In this document: positions 63,498 to 64,000 of the stretch, piece by piece | How positions within the stretch are numbered: the first letter of the stretch is position 1 | Layout: each line of letters opens with the position of its first letter | Assembly: GCA_028285305.1 (NCBI GenBank) | Contig: JANQPV010000049.1 | Coordinates: 61,655 to 125,654, forward strand | DNA: 64,000 nucleotides | Source: Alphaproteobacteria bacterium | GTDB lineage: Bacteria; Pseudomonadota; Alphaproteobacteria; SMXP01 | Reading direction: 5' to 3' | Program-made: the position numbers and the translations under genes | The notes under the pieces: model-generated | Told to the model about the DNA's origin: nothing | Database searches by the model: none | Seen by the model: the letters and a program-made list of their open reading frames with translations, nothing else

Positions 63498-63616
63498 GAT
63501 TGAGGCTGATCTAATCAGGCTAGGTTGACGAAAAGTAAACTCGTTGAGTTTGTCTGACTCAACTTGAGCCTTTTGGTTCAGGAAAAGTCTAGCAAGCGTG
63601 ACCAAATTCAGAATTT

Positions 63617-64000
<384 letters not shown>

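Overview
The window reads as chromosomal DNA of an alphaproteobacterium. The evidence is a partial 16S rRNA gene at the right edge with an alphaproteobacterial-looking 5' third, plus several families largely restricted to that class (Usg-like, TIGR02301, DUF3126, DUF1217, PAS_5). The abundance of enoyl-CoA hydratases, short-chain dehydrogenases (SDRs), nitroreductases and acyl-CoA synthetases would suit a Parvibaculales-like marine heterotroph, but that placement is an inference. No phage, integrase, insertion sequence or CRISPR array was seen.

Layout. 1-1740 (minus): ygfZ, tag and a Nudix gene cut by the window edge. 1858-8852 (plus): a heptosyltransferase-like enzyme, an enoyl-CoA hydratase, a 1051-residue TIR / transmembrane / 16xWD40 protein, an SDR and a second hydratase. 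8859-13623: NAD-malic enzyme and an EEP-family phosphoesterase (minus), then a small phosphonate module (FAD oxidoreductase plus phnX). 13693-18798: usg, then a compact operon of acuI-like reductase, feruloyl-CoA-synthetase-like ligase and a TPP enzyme, preceded by a CIRCE-like palindrome. 18813-23567: small secreted and VOC proteins, an M48 lipoprotein protease, a lone Flp pilin behind a consensus sigma-54 promoter, tRNA-Gln and a pyruvyltransferase. 23845-26860 (minus): a four-gene catabolic operon (SDR, epoxide-hydrolase-like, SDR, nitronate-monooxygenase-like).

27039-39062 is mixed housekeeping and envelope functions: an OmpA lipoprotein, Nudix, SDR, L,D-transpeptidase, queF, nitroreductase, gamma-carbonic anhydrase, and three PilZ proteins carrying four PilZ domains. 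39212-51985 holds a GMC oxidoreductase, a pentapeptide-repeat protein, a PAS_5 protein, a rhomboid protease, a DUF2157/GDYXXLXY pair, CBS, DUF1217, patatin, alpha/beta hydrolase, msrA and a nitroreductase. 52160-58152 has an acyl-CoA synthetase divergent from a transporter / dimethylformamidase-like amidohydrolase / SDR operon.

57701-61536 carries a clear tandem duplication. A segment running from mid-SDR to mid-leuA is present twice, leaving a decayed leuA 3' copy fused to a headless SDR copy. The intervening DNA differs between copies: a PDZ-DUF1353 gene in the first, a zinc-ribbon gene in the second. The intact leuA follows, then an rRNA promoter, leader and the start of 16S rRNA.

No single cluster is obviously a new defence or mobile system. 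The most unusual items are the TIR-WD40 receptor-like protein, the SDR/leuA duplication, the sigma-54-driven orphan pilin, and three short catabolic operons whose gene combinations match no standard pathway.
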